NCBI RefSeq assembly: GCF_001187435.1
Contig: NZ_LFXA01000002.1
Coordinates: 496,001-560,000 of the forward strand
Origin: Streptomyces caatingaensis
GTDB taxonomy: Bacteria; Actinomycetota; Actinomycetes; Streptomycetales; Streptomycetaceae
Length of the DNA stretch: 64,000 bases
Direction: 5' to 3'
Shown here: positions 63,822-64,000 of the stretch, one piece after another
Position numbering within the stretch: position 1 is the first letter of the stretch
Layout of the letters: every line of letters starts with the position of its first letter
Translations under genes and position numbers: made by a program
The notes under the pieces: model-generated
The model's input: only the letters and a program-made list of their open reading frames with translations
What the model was told of the DNA's origin: nothing
Databases searched by the model: none

Positions 63822-63852
63822 CGGCGCGTCAACTACCCAGCGAGGAGCCCTC

Positions 63853-64000
63853 GTGGACTTCGACGTCGTCGTGGAAATCCCGCAAGGCAGCCGCAACAAG
63901 TACGAGATGGACCACGCCCTCGGCCGCATCCGGCTGGACCGGCTGCTCTTCACCTCCACCCGCTACCCGGCCGACTACGGCTACGTCGACGGAACGCTCG
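63853..64000 (+). CDS. ppa: Inorganic pyrophosphatase, 5' part
   Basis: The first 49 codons of a family I inorganic pyrophosphatase, cut by the window end. GTG 63853 has GAGGAG upstream. FDVVVEIPQGSRNKYEMDH and LDRLLFTSTRYPADYGYVDG are highly conserved in the family, which hydrolyses pyrophosphate in the cytosol to drive biosynthesis. Its presence indicates housekeeping chromosome on this side. Confidence 0.93.
   Translation, partial: MDFDVVVEIPQGSRNKYEMDHALGRIRLDRLLFTSTRYPADYGYVDGTL

Overview
The window is high-GC actinobacterial DNA, almost certainly Streptomyces. Coding frames are GC3-rich, GTG and TTG starts are common, and several families are typical of that genus: GAP1-type proteins, XRE-DUF5753/DUF6879 pairs, and a StaP-like P450 with the rest of an indolocarbazole core. 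Two stretches look like ordinary chromosome (about 1-9 kb and 54.5-64 kb). Between them, beginning at a tRNA-Leu gene, lies about 45 kb of accessory DNA.

Left chromosome (1-9.0 kb): a zinc-type quinone oxidoreductase divergent from a MarR regulator, with three operator-like palindromes between them. Then a GAP1-like protein, FdhD, an aldehyde dehydrogenase, a DUF2254 membrane protein and tRNA-Leu(GAG).

Element I (9.08-19.63 kb) is integrated in the 3' end of the tRNA gene and bounded by 25-bp identical direct repeats. It carries a tyrosine integrase, an excisionase-like HTH protein, a serine resolvase with a res-like array, and a 1.3-kb non-coding region with eight regularly spaced perfect hairpins. 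It also has a tightly coupled minus-strand cassette (short peptide, JmjC/cupin oxygenase, aldo/keto reductase, phosphotransferase-like kinase) that looks like an uncharacterised peptide-modification pathway, and an XRE-DUF5753/DUF6879 regulatory operon. I see no replication or transfer gene. Element II (19.63-24.26 kb) is an older tandem integrant ending in a third att-like copy. It is now reduced to an integrase relic, broken genes, a transposase relic and an intact IS481-type insertion sequence.

Defence-type island (24.3-54.3 kb): a frameshifted DUF262/HNH (GmrSD-like) gene comes first. A plus-strand operon follows. It encodes a 1965-aa DnaQ-exonuclease/DinG/RecQ fusion, a 780-aa unknown protein, and a giant coiled-coil/ATPase protein whose frame is cut by one in-frame TAG. 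This operon converges, across a 20-bp-arm hairpin terminator, on a minus-strand operon. That operon encodes a PD-(D/E)XK nuclease with cysteine clusters, a second REase-like protein, a DinG-type helicase and a pPIWI-RE protein, i.e. the pPIWI-RE three-gene module with an added nuclease. A Ser/Thr kinase and an N6-adenine DNA methylase with fused HTH and recognition-like domain lie beside it. The convergent pair, and especially the plus-strand operon, is the best candidate for an undescribed system in the window.

Right chromosome (54.5-64 kb): a four-gene indolocarbazole aglycone core on the minus strand (RebO/StaO, RebD/StaD, RebC/StaC and RebP/StaP types), with no glycosyltransferase or halogenase in view. 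A divergent DMT-family transporter and the start of inorganic pyrophosphatase follow. Several minisatellite-like tandem repeats sit inside or beside chromosomal genes.
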